A stretch of DNA of 28,507 bases, taken from positions 1 through 28,507 of the forward strand of contig CAMZAI010000007.1 in NCBI GenBank assembly GCA_947304065.1. The letters are read 5' to 3'. A program made the position numbers and the translations under genes. This document shows, one piece after another, positions 7,209 through 14,593 of this stretch. Origin of the DNA: an uncultured Clostridia bacterium. Its GTDB lineage: Bacteria > Bacillota > Clostridia > Lachnospirales > Lachnospiraceae. Below the pieces are notes generated by a model. The model searched no databases and had not been told where the DNA came from. It saw only the letters and a list, made by a program, of their open reading frames with translations. Position 1 is the first letter of the stretch, and the number at the start of each line of letters is the position of its first letter.

Positions 7209-8914
7209 ATATAATCGCGTTTGGCTGTATTGCGGGACTTTTATGTCTTTTGGGGGCCGGATATTACTACCGAAAGGGAAAGCGTTCACCGAGTAAGGAT
7301 GACAGCAGCAGTATAAGAAGTTTTGACGAGCTTGCAGAGGCGGTAAGAAGTGCGGTAAATGAGGTTCTGAATACAGATCTGGACGGAAGCGGTCTTGCGG
7401 AGACGGAGATTAAGAAGAGAAAAAGACAGCAGGCCAAGCTCAGATTATCCACGAGGCAGGCCTGCTTCGGAGATACGGGATCCTCGGAGTATCTGAAAGA
7501 GTATATCAAGGAACTTCTGATAAACAGGCTCGGCATAAATGAGGGGACTATCTGCCGGATAATCCCGTTCAACGAATCGGGATCTATGACTGCGACAGAA
7601 CTGTTTGAGTATATGTATATGATCTACAGAAGACATTACGGGATTCATGTGTTTGGACGTATGGTAAAGGATCATGCATTTAACGAGGCCAAAGCCGATG
7701 AGGAAGGAAAACCGGTCTATTCAATAGATGAAGCAGACATAAGAAGGGCATTTTTGGATTGCGGACTTGAGCCGGATTATACGGATATGCTCGAGACGCT
7801 GACTCAAAGATGCTATGAGAAGCTGTACGGACATGATGTGGCCGATCTCCTTATCATGGATCCCGACATCGACGGTGTATCCGGAGGTGTGGGCGGCTGC
7901 ACAAGAATTGAGTACAGCTATCTGGAAGAACTGATGAGTCCAAAGGCCGGTACAAAAAAGATCAATTCATATGATGTCATTTACTGTGTATTCCGCGGAA
8001 GGCTGATCAGAATGAAATTCCTTAGCTTTGGGAGGGAAGAAACACTGGAAAGAGTTGTAAAGAATATTTATCGATATAATTCAAAAACAACACTCTCGAA
8101 GCGAAATCCCGTGATCCATGCTTCAATGAAAAACAATTCGAGAATAGTGGTTGCACGTCCGCCCGTATCCGATTCCTGGGCCTTCTATGTCAGGAAATTC
8201 GCGAGCACGGACGCAAGAAAGATAGAGTCACTGATCACCGATAAAAACGCCGACAGAGTGATCGCATTGCTTAAGAGTATTGTCGAAGCCGAATGCAACT
8301 TTGTTATCAGCGGTAATACCGGCGGCGGAAAGACTACTTTACTAAAGTCTCTGATAGGATACATCAATCCTTCTTATACGCTCAGGGTGATTGAATCTTC
8401 TTTTGAGCTGAACATTAATAATCTGTACCCGGACAGAAATGTTCATGTTATGCAGGAACGCGGTGATTTTTCTATTTACGATGCGATCACAGCCAGCAAG
8501 AAGATGGATACGGATGTGCTGATCCTGGGAGAGGTTAATGAGCCGAAAGTAGCCGGAGCCTTTATCCAGGTGGCGCAGTCGGGTTCAAGAATGGCGATAA
8601 CTACGCTGCACCATGAAACAACGCAGAAACTGATCGAGTACCTGAGAAATGCACTTGTATGCGAATTCGGATTAACGGATGTGCATGTGGCGCAGAAGCA
8701 GGTGATCGATTCAGTGAGCTTTGATGTACATATGGTGCATGATGTTACCGGTCACCATTTTATTGAGAGGATCACTCAGATCATTCCTTCTCAAAAGGAT
8801 GAACAGTATGAATTAAGGGATATTGTTGTATTTGATACAGAGAAGAAGATGTATCGGTTTGTGGGAGAGGTTTCGCCTTCGATGACCGTACTCCTTAAGG
8901 AGGCGGCAGGATGA
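7205..8914 (+). CDS. TadA/CpaF-like secretion ATPase with N-terminal membrane anchor
   Basis: Motor ATPase of the VirB11/GspE superfamily, 569 residues. An N-terminal three-helix region is followed by the RecA-like core: Walker A SGNTGGGKTTLLKSL near residues 369-383, the acidic box region IESSFELNINN, Walker B DVLILGEVNEPKVAG near 437-451, and the histidine box AITTLHHETTQ near 465-475. TadA energises pilin polymerisation and sometimes retraction. Unusual: the first 25 residues (IIAFGCIAGLLCLLGAGYYYRKGKR) form a hydrophobic segment closed by basic residues, suggesting a membrane anchor; most homologues are soluble. The ATG overlaps the upstream stop, and the downstream gene overlaps its end, both by ATGA. 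Confidence 0.93.
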   Translation: MNIIAFGCIAGLLCLLGAGYYYRKGKRSPSKDDSSSIRSFDELAEAVRSAVNEVLNTDLDGSGLAETEIKKRKRQQAKLRLSTRQACFGDTGSSEYLKEYIKELLINRLGINEGTICRIIPFNESGSMTATELFEYMYMIYRRHYGIHVFGRMVKDHAFNEAKADEEGKPVYSIDEADIRRAFLDCGLEPDYTDMLETLTQRCYEKLYGHDVADLLIMDPDIDGVSGGVGGCTRIEYSYLEELMSPKAGTKKINSYDVIYCVFRGRLIRMKFLSFGREETLERVVKNIYRYNSKTTLSKRNPVIHASMKNNSRIVVARPPVSDSWAFYVRKFASTDARKIESLITDKNADRVIALLKSIVEAECNFVISGNTGGGKTTLLKSLIGYINPSYTLRVIESSFELNINNLYPDRNVHVMQERGDFSIYDAITASKKMDTDVLILGEVNEPKVAGAFIQVAQSGSRMAITTLHHETTQKLIEYLRNALVCEFGLTDVHVAQKQVIDSVSFDVHMVHDVTGHHFIERITQIIPSQKDEQYELRDIVVFDTEKKMYRFVGEVSPSMTVLLKEAAG

Positions 8915-10557
8915 TGGTGCTCTATATTACTGTACTTGGGGTGTTTCTGATATATGTCTTTTGTAATGAAATGACATACTCCGGATCTGTCAAACGGGAA
9001 GCCGCTTTTTTGGCGGACTTTGACGAATTCTTAAGTCATGTCAGACACTTCTATTATTATACCAATTCTGCGGAGGACGCTATTTTCTACAGCATCCCCA
9101 AGTGCAGTAAAAAAATCAGGCCGATATTGGAAGAACTTCTGGGATGTCTGGAGAGCGAAGACAGGGTACGGATGCTGTCGGATATTTCGGGAGGGCGTCA
9201 TAAATACGTACGCCTTTTTACTTCTCTGGTAATGACGGTTTCCGAGAACGGAGATCTGTTCGAAGGGAGCAGTTCGGTTTTCCTTGACTCCGTCATGCAG
9301 CTCAGATGCGATGTCCAAGGGGAAAAACGCTATCTGGAGGGACGAAAGCACAGATTTACCGGGCTGGGACTGACAGCGGCGCTCCCTTCGGTTGCAGTAC
9401 CCGCTGTTGCGGCATGGGGAAGTGACACGATACCTTCTCTTAAGAGTTTTTATTACGGCAGAGGAGGCGGAGTGATGCTCTGTCTGATATTGATCATGAC
9501 GTATCTTTGTTATACGGCGATCACTTACCTCAGAGAAGGGCACAGACCTGCGGAGAAACCTTTTTCCGGTATGATAGCGAAGATAACTGCCGGAAAGGGG
9601 ATACCGGCGAAAATGGTCGCACTGGTCAGGGGCTGGAAGAAAAGCCTTGAGGCAGACGTACTGTTCAGAAAGACCGTACTGGCTGCGGCCGCTGTGATCA
9701 TAATGGTTCCGGTACTCGCTGCGGGCCATGCAGGGACCAGAAGACTGCTGACAGATGACGTAAGCGATGTTGAAAATGTAAGCGATACTGCAGACGGGAA
9801 TCAGCTTAAAGCTATGAAGTCAGCGATACCAAAGTTCATGCATGAATATATTGGGAAAGATCTGCCTGAAGAGGACAGACTCGCTGAAATGCTTCTTGAT
9901 GAACCGGGTTTCAGGAGCAAAACGGTAGCGGCAGATTCGGCAGCAGAGATAGTCGGCAGGTTGAAGCGTTATCGCAGGGAGGTGTTCGGCTTTTCGGACA
10001 TTCTCATTGTTATCGCGGCAGCAGGACTTGCATTTGTATTTCCTGATGTGGGAAGGATATTCAAAAATGCGCTTTTGGACGGACAGAAGCAGGACGAGGT
10101 TATGAGATTCCAAAGCCTTATCAACATGCAGAAGCGGGTTCCGGGCATTACTCCGGTTGAGATACTTGAGAGCATGGAGGCTTTCTCGGACATTTTCAGG
10201 AACAGTCTGCAGCAGTGCATCAATAATTTCAGTGTCAATGATGAACTGGCGCTGACAGAGCTGTTTGAAGCTGAAGATTATCCTGAATTCAGAAAACTGA
10301 CCGACTGCTTCATGGCTGTTGATGAAGCCGGAGTGGAGAATGCGTTTGAAGAGGTTACGGCGCAGATCACTTCATTCAGGGAAAGCAGGGAATTGGACAG
10401 GACTATACTTATGGACAACAATGTTTTGCTGGCTTCTTTGCTTGCGGTTATTCCGGGCGGGCTGGTGCTGTTCGGGTATCTGCTTATTCCGTTTATGGCA
10501 AGAGCGATGACTATGTTTAACGATTATCAGGATGCGCTCAGGGGTTATATGAATTGA
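8911..10557 (+). CDS. Fused TadB-TadC-like inner membrane platform protein
   Basis: 548-residue membrane protein that appears to join two type II secretion F (T2SSF)-like halves. Half one: membrane helix at 3-17, a soluble helical domain (FLADFDEFLSHVRHFYYYT, about 32-130) and helices near 150-170 and 185-205. Half two: helices near 250-272 and 350-372, a second T2SSF-like domain (FQSLINMQKRVPGITPVEIL ... FRNSLQQCINNF, about 390-490) and a terminal helix pair (LLASLLAVIPGGLVLFGYLL). In most Tad loci TadB and TadC are separate proteins forming the rotor or platform beneath the pilus; here one chain could supply both. The region 285-305, rich in Asp, Ser and Val, may be the linker. The start overlaps the tadA stop; an adjacent ATG at 8914 is possible. 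Confidence 0.82.
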   Translation: MMVLYITVLGVFLIYVFCNEMTYSGSVKREAAFLADFDEFLSHVRHFYYYTNSAEDAIFYSIPKCSKKIRPILEELLGCLESEDRVRMLSDISGGRHKYVRLFTSLVMTVSENGDLFEGSSSVFLDSVMQLRCDVQGEKRYLEGRKHRFTGLGLTAALPSVAVPAVAAWGSDTIPSLKSFYYGRGGGVMLCLILIMTYLCYTAITYLREGHRPAEKPFSGMIAKITAGKGIPAKMVALVRGWKKSLEADVLFRKTVLAAAAVIIMVPVLAAGHAGTRRLLTDDVSDVENVSDTADGNQLKAMKSAIPKFMHEYIGKDLPEEDRLAEMLLDEPGFRSKTVAADSAAEIVGRLKRYRREVFGFSDILIVIAAAGLAFVFPDVGRIFKNALLDGQKQDEVMRFQSLINMQKRVPGITPVEILESMEAFSDIFRNSLQQCINNFSVNDELALTELFEAEDYPEFRKLTDCFMAVDEAGVENAFEEVTAQITSFRESRELDRTILMDNNVLLASLLAVIPGGLVLFGYLLIPFMARAMTMFNDYQDALRGYMN

Positions 10558-10576
10558 GCAGCTATAGGAGAAAAAG

Positions 10577-11020
10577 GTGAAAAGAAACAGGTTTGAAATT
10601 GCGCCTCAGGCGCTGTTGCTGGCCGCGGGAGTGATACTCTCCGTGGTCCTGATCTCAATAATGGTCATGCAGTTTGAGCAGGCAAGGAAGATGTCCGATG
10701 TTGTTTCCGGGAAAATGATAGAGGACACCGAGCGACTCAGAAACAGCGGGATCATGCAGTATGACGGATTGAGGGTCAGCGGTGCGGAGGTGAGAAATTT
10801 CTATAAGCTTTACCTGACCGCGACAGGGCCGAAAGGCTTTGAGAAGCTGATAGTAAAGAACAGCGGAGCGGAAAAGAGCTACACAAGATCGGGGAACTTT
10901 TCGGAGCTGACCGATACATCGGCCGGCAGCTATGTGGCTCCGACCGATATCTATCTTTGCACCGTTGAGCAGAATGCCAATGGGATCATCACAAATGTGA
11001 TCTTTATTCTTGAAAAATAA
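10577..11020 (+). CDS. Pilin-like protein 1 (paralogue of the next gene)
   Basis: 147 residues. A short basic leader (MKRNRFEIAPQ) precedes one hydrophobic helix at about 12-30 that continues as a charged helix (FEQARKMSDVVSGKM), then a globular C-terminal domain. It shares with the following gene the motifs YDGLxVSGxxV and PTxxxxxxVxxNANGxxTxxIF, so the two are paralogues. This is the layout of type IV pilin-like subunits (N-terminal helix for packing, C-terminal head), but the canonical Gly/Glu cleavage site is absent. The start is GTG at 10577 behind AGGAG (10566-10570). It may be sold in databases as an ABC-permease fragment; that label has no support here. Function as pilus subunit or minor pilin is inferred from context. 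Confidence 0.68.
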   Translation: MKRNRFEIAPQALLLAAGVILSVVLISIMVMQFEQARKMSDVVSGKMIEDTERLRNSGIMQYDGLRVSGAEVRNFYKLYLTATGPKGFEKLIVKNSGAEKSYTRSGNFSELTDTSAGSYVAPTDIYLCTVEQNANGIITNVIFILEK

Positions 11021-11034
11021 TTATAAGGGGGATT
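11021..11034 (+). promoter_or_regulatory. Ribosome binding site, second copy of the repeated 14-mer
   Basis: TTATAAGGGGGATT lies six bases before the ATG at 11041, directly after the stop of pilin-like protein 1. The identical 14-mer is found before the first operon gene (4941-4954). An independent strong site here would allow the second pilin-like protein to be made in excess over its neighbours. Confidence 0.6.
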
Positions 11035-11040
11035 ATTTCT

Positions 11041-11517
11041 ATGCGCAGACGTAATGCGATCGATATTTCGGTAAAAGGACTTGTTTTGGCGGTGGTTGTT
11101 ATCATCGCGTTGGTTTTAAGTGCGATATCACTGTATATGGTATCCAGGTCAAAGAGCACGATCAATGACGGAAATACTCAGTATGCTGAGATGATGAGCG
11201 ATTATTCAGAGATCAATGCAACAATCTATGACGGTCTGTATGTTTCCGGCGATAAGGTTATTGAAGTGATCAAAGACTGTTCGGCGGATCTGAACGAAGG
11301 CGTTCAGGTTCTTACTCTGATGAACACCGGAAAGGCTGAAGGAACAGACGGCGCATCGACAAAAGACAAATATGACCAGTACAAGGCCGGAAGCGAGTAC
11401 ACGATCGTTAACAAGAGCAACAACTCATATATCAATCCGACCGGCACTTTTGTAGGCTCCGTGGATAAAAACGCGAATGGGATGGTAACGAGCATCATTT
11501 TCCGACAGATAAACTGA
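11041..11517 (+). CDS. Pilin-like protein 2
   Basis: 158 residues, same architecture as the previous gene: short basic head (MRRRNAIDISVKG), hydrophobic helix LVLAVVVIIALVLSAISLYM at about 14-33, a charged helical continuation, then a head domain ending in PTGTFVGSVDKNANGMVTSI. It is the best candidate for the major filament subunit because it has its own AAGGGGG ribosome site and follows a 20-base gap, whereas most operon genes are coupled by overlaps. A TGATG overlap joins it to the next gene. No typical type IV prepilin GFxxxE site or Flp EY motif is visible, so processing, if any, follows different rules. Paralogy is read directly; subunit role is inferred. Confidence 0.7.
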   Translation: MRRRNAIDISVKGLVLAVVVIIALVLSAISLYMVSRSKSTINDGNTQYAEMMSDYSEINATIYDGLYVSGDKVIEVIKDCSADLNEGVQVLTLMNTGKAEGTDGASTKDKYDQYKAGSEYTIVNKSNNSYINPTGTFVGSVDKNANGMVTSIIFRQIN

Positions 11518-13277
11518 TGAGCGGAGATGTGGGAAGAGGTGCGGCTCTGCTGCTGGCGGTACTGCTGGGAGTATTCGCACCTCTGTGCCTCGCCGCAGGG
11601 AGAGCAGACCGAAATGAACAATATGCCCTGCAGGAGGCACTGGATGATTTTACCGCCAAAGTAGATGTTCAGAGTGCCGTAACTCTTGCCGATTATGAGA
11701 AAACGCTGGCAGAGCTTGCCCGCACGGGAAGCATTTGCAGCGTAGAGATGTTTATAGGGAAACGTTTTTCGAAAGAGGCCGGAGTGCAGACTTTGCAAGG
11801 AAGTTATATGGCCGGACATGTGCATACTTCGGATTGTTATGCAGGTCATAATCATAAGGCGGAAGGATGCGCTTATCATTCGCATTCTTCTGCATGCTAT
11901 TGCGGCGGTAGAATGACCAGATGCTACAAGACCGATTATAGCAGCAGAACCTGCTATTCATGCGGAGGAAGCGGACAGACGGGGACCAGTGAAACCTGTT
12001 CATCTTGTTCGGGGGCAGGAGGCAGCTACAAAGACATAAAATGCAACTGTTCCAACGGAATGATCTATTACCCCGCGACATGCGGAAGCTGCGGGGGAAG
12101 CGGCGTGACTTCCAAGGGAAAAACATGCAAGAAATGCGGCGGAACAGGCAATGTAGATGCAAAGAAGACACACGATTATTGCGGCGGAACAGGCTACATT
12201 AATTCTTGGGTCAGATGCTCTGAATGTAAAGGGAGCGGAACGATCTCGAATATTAAGACCTGCTCTTCGTGCGGCGGATCGGGAAGCGTATCCAGTTCGG
12301 TCAGTTATTATTGCTGTTCGGTATGCGGGAAAGGATCGACGACATCTTACGGGGGGCCTTGCGGGAAAAAGATATGCGGAATTGAAAAGGACGGCTGGCA
12401 ATGCGGCATTGAAAAGGATGACAATAACCCACTGTGCAGCAGGATCATTGTTGATGCGGAATACAAGTCGCAGCAGTTTCTTACTGCGGGGGATTTTATG
12501 TCAGATATTGACAGGACCATTGTATTCAAATACCTGGACGGAAGCAGCGGAAACTGCATTGCCGGGCTTGATGGAAGCGATCCGGATGAACCGCTTACAG
12601 CCGGTATGTTTCGCACGAATCTGGTTTATACGGGGCTTTTCCTGAATGCCCATAACAATGAAGAACGAAGATTCCCGGTAGAGGTAACGGTCGGGGAGGC
12701 AGCAGTGTCACAGATACTAGGTATTCGCGCAGTATCGCTCAAACCGGAATATCAGTCCGGAGAAGCGGGAGAGATCATTGTTTACGCAGTTTACGAAGAT
12801 CGCGAAGAAACTGTGGACCCCGATGAATGCTGGGATACTTTTGACAGCCGCACGATAGGTGAACAGTTGGTGTATGTGGGCTATGAAGGCTATGTAACCA
12901 CACTCACCATGTACGTCAGGAGTGATGGAGCAACAGTTACGGCTATCCCGACGGATTATGAAGAAGTACATATTACGCCGTCCGCGGACCAAAATGATGA
13001 AGCCGGCGGTCAGGAGCAAAGCGGCGGAAATGAGGACGTTCCGGAAAACGGAAATACTGATGAAAGGACCGAGGAAATAATAAGGGCAGCATATGAAGAA
13101 ATGCTCGGAAGTGAGGAAATACTCGATCTGCTGGCAAAACAGGGCCGTATAGATCTTGAGGAAGGGGACGTCTTCAGCATCACGATCACGGTGGAAAAAG
13201 CCGATCACAGAGGTTTTTCAGGATTGTTCAGACGCGCCAAAGAAAGAAAATATACATCGGGGACGGTGATCAGATGA
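11517..13277 (+). CDS. Secreted protein with DnaJ-like CxxCxGxG zinc repeats and Ig-like domain
   Basis: 586 residues. An N-terminal hydrophobic segment (AALLLAVLLGVFAPLCLAAG, about 9-28) acts as signal or anchor. Residues 38-85 (DDFTAKVDVQSAVTLADYEK, then LARTGSICSVEMF) resemble the soluble helix plus hairpin of Tad pseudopilins. At 101-132 comes a His/Cys stretch (HVHTSDCYAGHNH, YHSHSSACY). Residues 145-271 hold six full CxxCxGxG motifs (CYSCGGSG, CSSCSGAG, CGSCGGSG, CKKCGGTG, CSECKGSG, CSSCGGSG) and two degenerate ones, the signature of the DnaJ cysteine-rich zinc domain. A Big_3-type Ig-like repeat (GIRAVSLKPEYQSGEAGE ... YVGYEGYVTTLTMYV) follows at about 402-475, then an acidic linker. 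There is no J domain, so it is not a chaperone. Probably a surface-exposed, zinc-stabilised pilus component. Confidence 0.72.
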   Translation: MSGDVGRGAALLLAVLLGVFAPLCLAAGRADRNEQYALQEALDDFTAKVDVQSAVTLADYEKTLAELARTGSICSVEMFIGKRFSKEAGVQTLQGSYMAGHVHTSDCYAGHNHKAEGCAYHSHSSACYCGGRMTRCYKTDYSSRTCYSCGGSGQTGTSETCSSCSGAGGSYKDIKCNCSNGMIYYPATCGSCGGSGVTSKGKTCKKCGGTGNVDAKKTHDYCGGTGYINSWVRCSECKGSGTISNIKTCSSCGGSGSVSSSVSYYCCSVCGKGSTTSYGGPCGKKICGIEKDGWQCGIEKDDNNPLCSRIIVDAEYKSQQFLTAGDFMSDIDRTIVFKYLDGSSGNCIAGLDGSDPDEPLTAGMFRTNLVYTGLFLNAHNNEERRFPVEVTVGEAAVSQILGIRAVSLKPEYQSGEAGEIIVYAVYEDREETVDPDECWDTFDSRTIGEQLVYVGYEGYVTTLTMYVRSDGATVTAIPTDYEEVHITPSADQNDEAGGQEQSGGNEDVPENGNTDERTEEIIRAAYEEMLGSEEILDLLAKQGRIDLEEGDVFSITITVEKADHRGFSGLFRRAKERKYTSGTVIR

Positions 13278-13447
13278 ACGAGAGCATCAAGCAGGTACTT
13301 ATCATGGCGGTTGCCGGGATACTATTCTGTCTGGCTGTAACAGTATTATTGCTGGAGATCAAGGCAGTATCGGAAATGGGGAAAGCAGCTGCCGCACAAA
13401 ATTATGCGGTTTGGGAGAAAGGATCTGGGGATATATGCGGGGAGTAG
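13274..13447 (+). CDS. 57-residue pilin-like membrane peptide
   Basis: A small gene read directly from the sequence: ATG at 13274 to TAG at 13447. Protein order: short head MNESIKQ, one hydrophobic helix VLIMAVAGILFCLAVTVLLL at about 8-27, then an amphipathic tail EIKAVSEMGKAAAAQNYAVW ending GSGDICGE. The start overlaps the upstream stop (ATGA), and the downstream ATG follows the stop by two bases, so it fits the operon's coupled pattern. Its helix resembles the N-terminal helices of the two pilin-like proteins (SIKQVLIMAV against SVKGLVLAVV), as if it were a head-less version, and its size matches Flp-type pilins (50-60 residues) although the EY motif is absent. A minor or major pilin role is a hypothesis. 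Confidence 0.62.
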   Translation: MNESIKQVLIMAVAGILFCLAVTVLLLEIKAVSEMGKAAAAQNYAVWEKGSGDICGE

Positions 13448-13449
13448 AT

Positions 13450-14142
13450 ATGAAGCTGATACTTGAGACCTTTTTGGGTATTGCTGTCGGGATTTTGCTT
13501 ACGGTACCTGTTCATGAGAGCGGACACCTTCTGGGAGGACTGATGACCGGATACAGGTTTTCTTCGATAGGTATTCTGGGCGTGTACCTGTGCAGGGATG
13601 AAGATGGTTTCAGGCTGAAGAAAAGAAAGGATTCACCGATCGGTCAGTGCATAATGTATCCTGACAGACCTGACAGGACGCCGGTGATCCTTGTTTCGGG
13701 AGGAATACTGGCAAATCTTGCTGTGGGAGCTTTTTTTACATGGATCGGAGTCGGAGCAAAAAGCATGGACGCCACTGCAGTCTTTCTCAGTGCCGGCGGG
13801 ATAATGGCGGCGCTTGGGATCCTGAACGCGGTACCGTTTTCCAGAACAAATGATGCAGCTACATTTAGGGATATAGTCAGATTCGAAGGAGCAGGCAAGC
13901 TCTATAACAGACTGATGTGCGTTTATTCGGAGCTGGAAAAAGGCAGAATGCCTGCAGGGCTGAGTGCGCGGAACCTGAAACTTGGCGTCGATATCCGAAA
14001 AGGCAGAGTACGGATTGACTCCGGACATTTTTCAGGCTGTACGATAGCTGAAGAGCTTTTATATTACAGGCATCTGAAAGAGGCTGAGATCATCGCAGAA
14101 GAAAAGGGAGCATTGAGGGAGGAAGCGGTATATGACATCTGA
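13450..14142 (+). CDS. M50-type (site-2 protease-like) membrane metalloprotease
   Basis: 230 residues from the ATG at 13450, chosen because GGGGAG (13438-13443) lies six bases upstream; TTG 13411 and ATG 13435 are longer alternatives overlapping the small gene. The first helix carries a zinc-binding HExxH: VPVHESGHLLGGLMTGY with HESGH at residues 22-26. A later segment LNAVPFSRTNDAATF (about 125-139) matches the NxxPxxxxDG site that supplies the third zinc ligand in M50 proteases, though here N-D-A replaces D-G. Several further hydrophobic segments are present (VILVSGGILANLAVGAFFTW, VFLSAGGIMAALGIL). M50 proteases cleave within membranes. In this operon it could process pilin-like proteins or an anti-sigma factor; neither is shown. 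The stop overlaps the next gene by 11 bases. Confidence 0.72.
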   Translation: MKLILETFLGIAVGILLTVPVHESGHLLGGLMTGYRFSSIGILGVYLCRDEDGFRLKKRKDSPIGQCIMYPDRPDRTPVILVSGGILANLAVGAFFTWIGVGAKSMDATAVFLSAGGIMAALGILNAVPFSRTNDAATFRDIVRFEGAGKLYNRLMCVYSELEKGRMPAGLSARNLKLGVDIRKGRVRIDSGHFSGCTIAEELLYYRHLKEAEIIAEEKGALREEAVYDI

Positions 14143-14593
14143 ACCCCTGGGAATGCTGGCCGATATTGCTGCGGCCGTGGTGATAATGTTCATCTTCCCG
14201 ATCCTGTGCGTTATGGGAATGCGGGAAAAGCTGACAGACCGATATGTGCATGGAATAGCCAGGCAGTTTGTTGAAACGGTTTGTTCTGAAGGCTGTATCG
14301 ATGAAAACCTGTATGAGGCATTTATAGCACGGATCGCAGCGGCAGGCGGGGGCAGAGAAATAGATATCACGGAAACCATACCGAGATATGAACCTGTATA
14401 CGTGAACGATATCTTTACCGGCGAGGTCGCAGAATATGAAGATATACGGGGAACCGAAGAAATACTGTCTGAAATATATTCGGAAAGCGGATGCCGATGC
14501 GCCTCGGATGCCAGGATATGTATTGAGATCTATGATGGTAAAACCGGCCTTGTAAGATGCTCGGGAACTGTAAAAGGACGGGTAAGGAAATGA
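14132..14593 (+). CDS. TadE/F-like pseudopilin-type membrane protein
   Basis: 153 residues. One N-terminal helix (IAAAVVIMFIFPILCVMGM, about 12-30) is followed by a soluble helical region, RQFVETVCSEGCIDENLYEA then FIARIAAAGGGREIDITE, with YEPVY after it. This F-V-x-x-V-x-x-x-G-x-I ... Y-x-x-F ... G pattern is typical of pseudopilin-like proteins of Firmicutes Tad loci and resembles residues 38-85 of the zinc-repeat protein encoded at 11517. The rest is acidic with two Cys (CRCASDARICIEIYD). It overlaps the protease gene by 11 bases, with GAGG before its ATG, and overlaps the next gene by ATGA. Probably an assembly or minor-subunit role; not recognisable by name. Confidence 0.65.
   Translation: MTSEPLGMLADIAAAVVIMFIFPILCVMGMREKLTDRYVHGIARQFVETVCSEGCIDENLYEAFIARIAAAGGGREIDITETIPRYEPVYVNDIFTGEVAEYEDIRGTEEILSEIYSESGCRCASDARICIEIYDGKTGLVRCSGTVKGRVRK

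Noticed and set aside
10577..11517. ABC transporter permease for the two small single-helix proteins
   Set aside because: Each has one N-terminal helix and a soluble head, not a permease topology.
11517..13277. DnaJ chaperone
   Set aside because: No J domain, an N-terminal signal-like segment and an Ig-like domain; only the cysteine repeat resembles DnaJ.
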